In this document: one piece after another, positions 16,382-19,777 of the stretch
Layout: each line of letters begins with the position of its first letter
Numbering within the stretch: the first letter of the stretch is position 1
Source: Aureococcus anophagefferens
Taxonomy: Eukaryota > Sar > Pelagophyceae > Pelagomonadales > Pelagomonadaceae
Direction of reading: 5' to 3'
NCBI RefSeq assembly: GCF_000186865.1
Contig: NW_008705597.1
Location: forward strand, 252,959 to 272,735
DNA: 19,777 nucleotides
The notes under the pieces: generated by a model
Databases searched by the model: none
Told to the model about the DNA's origin: nothing
The model's input: the letters and a program-made list of their open reading frames with translations, nothing else
Position numbers and translations under genes: made by a program

Positions 16382-17450
16382 ACCAATGTATATCCTAATA
16401 GCGACGACCCACCTCGGTTCAATAATGGAGTTCTACGATTGTGTGATATGAAATTTAGTGATGTTGGCTTTGATGATGTCTTTCTCTCCTGGTCTTGTGG
16501 ATATGATTATCCTCAAGAGCCTATCAGTGATGAAATTATTGATATCTTTGAGACTTGGCTGGACAAGTATGCACGTGCAGCTAATGAAACTGTGGATATG
16601 AAAGCCGATATTAAGACAATGATTGTGGAGACACTTTGTGATAAGAACTCTAAAGAACGTGCCTTCTTCCTTATGGGGGAAGGTGGCAATGGTAAGAGCG
16701 TCCTTTGTAATCTACTTTGTAATTTACTTGGTGAATATGCTGTAAACGTCCCCTTTGAGACTTTAACTAAATCCATTGAGGCTGAGGGTAAAAATCCTTT
16801 CATCAAGAGAATGCGTTATAAGCGGTGTGTCATCATTGGCGAGGGAGAAGAGAACCAAAAGATACATTCAGGTTTGTTCAACGACACTTGCGACCAATAA
16901 GGACGAGATTAGATGCCGTGATTTACACGAAAAATTACAAGACCAGAAGCCATTTTATGGGACTTTCAAGATTATCCATCCATTCAATGGTGAGAGCATT
17001 CAGTTCTCTGGTGCAGTGGATTATGCAACTAAACGCCGTATTACCTGCCAGCAAGCACCTAATCGCTTTGTTGAGGGGTATGACTCGGAGAATAAAGACG
17101 AGAACATTCTTCCTCGTGATTATGAACTAATTGACAAGTTGGAACTATTTACGCCTTATCTATGGAAGTGGTTGGAGAAGGATATAAAGGATTATTATAA
17201 GAATGGATTACCAACTTACTCTGATGATTTTATGAAGTCTACCCGACTCGGAGACTTCCAGAACAAATGCAATCGTGAATTGTCTTTATTCTACTCTGTT
17301 GTTGAGGAAGATCCTAACTCAACGGTGACGCTGCAAGATGTGTGGGCAAAGGTTGCTAATGGGACTGTAAAAAAGACTGTATTCTGGAAGGCAGTAAAAG
17401 ACGCATTTGTTGGGAGGATTATCCGTAACCCTCCTAACCTTAGTACATAA
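16382..17450 (+). pseudogene. D5-type primase-helicase (SF3 helicase) fragment, virus-derived, frameshifted
   Basis: Open from 16382, with an in-frame NNGVLRLCD typical of the D5 N-terminal region, so the primase part is missing. Counting from the TTG at 16439, Walker A GEGGNGKS is at about residues 80-87 and Walker B-like VIIGEGEE at about 131-138. That frame stops at 16898-16900. The family continues in the +1 frame from about 16884 (NKDEIRCRDLHEK, the SF3 motif C region) to a TAA at 17448-17450. The two halves meet at a single extra base near 16883, so the break is a one-base indel. The DNA is AT-rich with A/T-ending codons, unlike the genes on either side. D5 helicases unwind DNA for genome replication in NCLDVs, virophages and related elements. 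The rest of the reading frame after the stop (ELEIVKASG) suggests a second, later nonsense mutation. Confidence 0.85.
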
Positions 17451-17515
17451 GAGCTAGAAATCGTCAAAGCCTCTGGGTAAAATTCCAACGGCTTTTGTGA
17501 TTTGACCTATTCACA

Positions 17516-17551
17516 AATAAAGAACCTGATGGGCGTCGCCCATGATTCTTT
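17516..17551 (+). terminator. AATAAA plus palindromic hairpin after the D5-like gene
   Basis: AATAAA (17516-17521) is followed by ATGGGCG (17529-17535), a one-base loop, and CGCCCAT (17537-17543). Outer arms AAAGAA (17519-17524) and TTCTTT (17546-17551) extend the stem with a small internal bulge. Mimivirus-type viruses end their transcripts at such hairpins. The position about 70 bp after the ORF end fits an mRNA 3' end. Confidence 0.55.
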
Positions 17552-18071
17552 CTTGTGCGATATTTAAAGCCTAGGCTACTCTGGTGGCTATGGTAATATT
17601 TGGGCTGAGGCTAGACCAGGTCAGAGGAGCAGCTCCGCCTGATATGTCGCAGCATAGTCAGGTAAGCTTTCCTCGTCTTCCGAATCTCCAAACGGGTCCT
17701 TGCCAGCTTCCATGTCAACCTCTACTCCGGCTTGAAGACACCGCTGGACTTCCTGGGCGCGTAACCCTGTCCGCGCGGCTTGGGCACGGGATAAGGGAGG
17801 CAGGCTTCTTGTCATGTTAGTCACCTGTTCCATAGGTAGCTCATCGACAGTTTGCTCATTTGACTCCTCTTCGTGCTGTCGGCACGGCAGTTGGCTTGCT
17901 TTGCTACCACTTGGTCGCCGAGAGCTACCTGCTCCCCTGTAAGGCCCTTAGTAAGGCGTGCCATGAAGCATGCATCAGACTTGGTGTCTGCTTGCTCAGT
18001 TGTCATGCCCGTACTCCACAGCCAATCCTGGCCATTCGCAGGCGCAGCCGGCTCCCCCACCACCGCAGGAT
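17552..18071. other. Unassigned stretch between viral island and retroelement
   Basis: Minus-strand frames of about 80 residues each (18063-17821 and 17833-17621) are open. The second continues upstream as HEEESNEQTVDELPMEQVTN and reads to QAELLL; the first reads NGQDWLWSTGMTTEQADTKS. They overlap in different frames and could be the decayed third ORF of the retroelement. No recombinase motif was seen. Confidence 0.35.
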
Positions 18072-19019
18072 CTAGTCGCGTGCCTGAGAAAGGGCCACCT
18101 TGTGGTCGCGGACCATCACAGCCAAGGGGACGAGGAGGTGATGGAGCGATTTATCAAACTCTAAACGAACGGGTTCCTCGTACCCATACTCTCTGGCCTT
18201 CTGGAGGAAGGCCTCAAAATTCTGGCGACTTAAATCGTCAGCCATACCATCAACCCAGCCGGCAAAATGCCGTGTAATTGCCTCCATGTTATGCTCAGCC
18301 AAAATGTCAAAACGTCTCATCGATGGCTCGTATAAGACCGGGTCGGAAGGGGCAGACCCATTGAGTGCGAAAACGACGCCCGCGTTATCGCACTCGTCAT
18401 ACATTTGGTGCCCCTCTACCAAGCGCCCAAAAACGGCCGCGTTCTGGCAAACCCCGTAACACTCCAAGTGCGCAATGTTGGGCCACTTCACTATGGAATC
18501 GTCGAACACTTCTGACCAATAATACCCTGGGCCCAGCGGCAAGAACCCGCCGGCCCCCGAAAGTTTCCCTTCATCCAAACAGCGGCAGGCGTCGCTCATC
18601 CACGACAGCAACGGCCCTTTCAAGTGCTGCTTGGCTGCCATCATCCGACGGCCGGGCGACTCCCTCAATGCCTTGATCCACCAGTCCAGGTGCTCAATGA
18701 TATTGGACGGGAGCTTCACCCTGTCGCCACGGCGACCGTAAGGTGCTCCCCAGCGCTGGGAGAGCACCTTGAAAAACCTGTTGAGGAACAACTTCCCACG
18801 CGGGATGCCAAACGCTACCGACACCAACGTGTGGACGAGGCGGTTGAACTCTTCACGCGGAGCACTGCGATGCTCGCGTACCTCTGCCAGCCAGGCAATC
18901 AAACGCGCTCGCTTATCGTCCGGGAGGATCACGACAAACCGCTTGACGTCCTCGATGAACCCGAGCTCGCGCAGGCGCTGCCCAAAATTAAACTTGTCGG
19001 AGTCGACGCATCCGTGATC
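18072..19019 (-). pseudogene. Reverse transcriptase C-terminus and RNase H of a DIRS/Ngaro-like element
   Basis: Open from 19019 after a TAA; the first ATG is at 18932. The start, FNFGQRLRELGFIEDVKRFV followed by LPDDKRARLI, matches the end of the palm and the thumb/connection of DIRS-type reverse transcriptases. RNase H acids are visible, counting from the ATG: Asp114 (SDAC), Glu157 (HLECYG), Asp182 (DECDNAG) and Asp232/233 (GMADDLSR). The finger and palm with the YxDD box are absent: gag-like sequence lies directly upstream. The piece is therefore an internal-deletion derivative that cannot reverse-transcribe by itself. The family call rests on the thumb-connection-RNase H pattern. Confidence 0.75.
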
Positions 19020-19777
19020 TTAACCAAACCGTCGCCGCTCTGCTGAGACGTCCTGATGGCCTCAGCCAGCTTGGAGGTGACGTGACCAAGAAAAGCCTCC
19101 TGAGGCGCCTGCGGGCCGCTCGCGAACATTTCGATTATCATGCCCTCTGTCATCCCGATGTCTGAGATAATCCGTTCCACCGCACAAGCTTTGACGGTAG
19201 AATTATAGGCGTCGCCGGCAACCGACTTAACTCCGCTTGCCAGCATTCTGATGTACTGCTGCTGCTCCGCCTCCCCGGCACCACCGAAGAAACGCGCAAG
19301 CATGGGAAACTGCGCAATAAGAAAACAATAAGAAAACGCCCTTTCAAACTGTTGTGCTCCTCAAGTGTTCGGACCGCGCTCCGAGGCAACTCTGCAAAGC
19401 ACAGTTGCTGCGACTGCCCGCCAGTCCATGACACGCTGATCATCCCATTGCGGTGGCCCATGACATTGACCTCGCACCACTTACTATTGATATTCGCATA
19501 CACCGTCTTCGCCAGCTCCAACCCAGGCGACGCCGGCGGATCGACGACCTGCGCTCGATACCGCGCTGGCGAATCTGGGGCCGGGCCCGGAGCCGGGGCC
19601 GCTGCTCGCTGCTGGTGTTGCCCCCCCCCGGGAACAAACTCTGTTGCTTCTGCTGACAAATGTGCCCCGCCTCCCGGCTGCCTCTGCCGCGCAAAATGCT
19701 GTGGAGGCGGGCCGGTTGCCGCCACTAGCGCTGGCGGCGCCGTCCCTGGGGCTGCCGCAAGCGCCAGCGCTCCCGTA
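19020..19777 (-). pseudogene. Gag-like ORF of the retroelement, right copy, incomplete at window edge
   Basis: Runs off the window at 19777. The N-terminal part is Ala/Pro/Gln-rich (ATGPPPQHFARQRQ, PGGGQHQQRAAAPAPG) and leads into ELAKTVYANINSKWCEVNVM, then GQSQQLCFAELPRS and KGRFLI. There a frame break occurs, and the protein continues in another frame from about 19320 (FPMLARFFGGAGEAEQQQY) to about 19024 (SKLAEAIRTSQQSGDGLVKI). The break comes from an 11-bp tandem duplication of TTTTCTTATTG near 19319-19341, absent in the left copy. The frame then overruns into the reverse-transcriptase fragment and stops at 18929. Likely nucleic-acid-binding structural protein of the retroelement. Confidence 0.6.

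Overview
The window is nuclear DNA from a unicellular eukaryote, most likely a microalga or other marine protist. The evidence is split genes with very short introns (38-60 bp, mostly GT-AG), an EF-hand gene in four exons, a large intron-containing transposase gene, tyrosine-recombinase-type retroelement remnants, and AT-rich islands whose genes resemble large DNA viruses, virophages or polinton-like viruses. I cannot name the species. No rRNA, tRNA or CRISPR array was recognised.

Layout. Bases 1-530 hold a broken gag-like gene on the plus strand. An inverted, longer copy of the same gene closes the window on the minus strand (about 19024-19777), where it runs into the RNase H end of a DIRS/Ngaro-like reverse transcriptase (18072-19019). 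Bases 1191-3488 (minus) hold an orphan multi-pass membrane protein whose frame stays open for another 145 codons past one TGA. Bases 3500-4880 are GC-rich, repeat-laden and mostly non-coding, with one weak ORF. Bases 4887-5947 (plus) are a calmodulin-like EF-hand gene. Bases 6078-7105 are an AT-rich island with a Cys-cluster protein, an AT-hook protein and a small overlapping ORF. Bases 7106-8012 hold no convincing gene but carry a 111-bp direct repeat.

Three minus-strand genes then follow head to tail: a cytosine-methyltransferase-like gene (8013-9487), an unrecognised 406-residue protein (9646-10866), and a gene of ten or more exons (11196-16144). The last appears to encode one polypeptide of about 1500 residues: a zinc-ribbon plus DDE-type transposase, a proline-rich linker and a C-terminal papain-like cysteine peptidase. 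Bases 16382-17450 are a second AT-rich island with an N-terminally truncated, frameshifted D5-type SF3 helicase, followed by AATAAA and a hairpin typical of viral mRNA 3' ends.

Interpretation. This looks like a graveyard or nesting site for mobile DNA: virus-derived AT-rich islands on either side of a roughly 8-kb minus-strand block containing the transposase-peptidase gene, all between inverted retroelement copies. The least ordinary items are the transposase-peptidase fusion, the methyltransferase gene with a perfect 15-bp-arm hairpin just upstream of its ATG, and the possibility that the two viral islands are halves of one split provirus. That last idea is inference.
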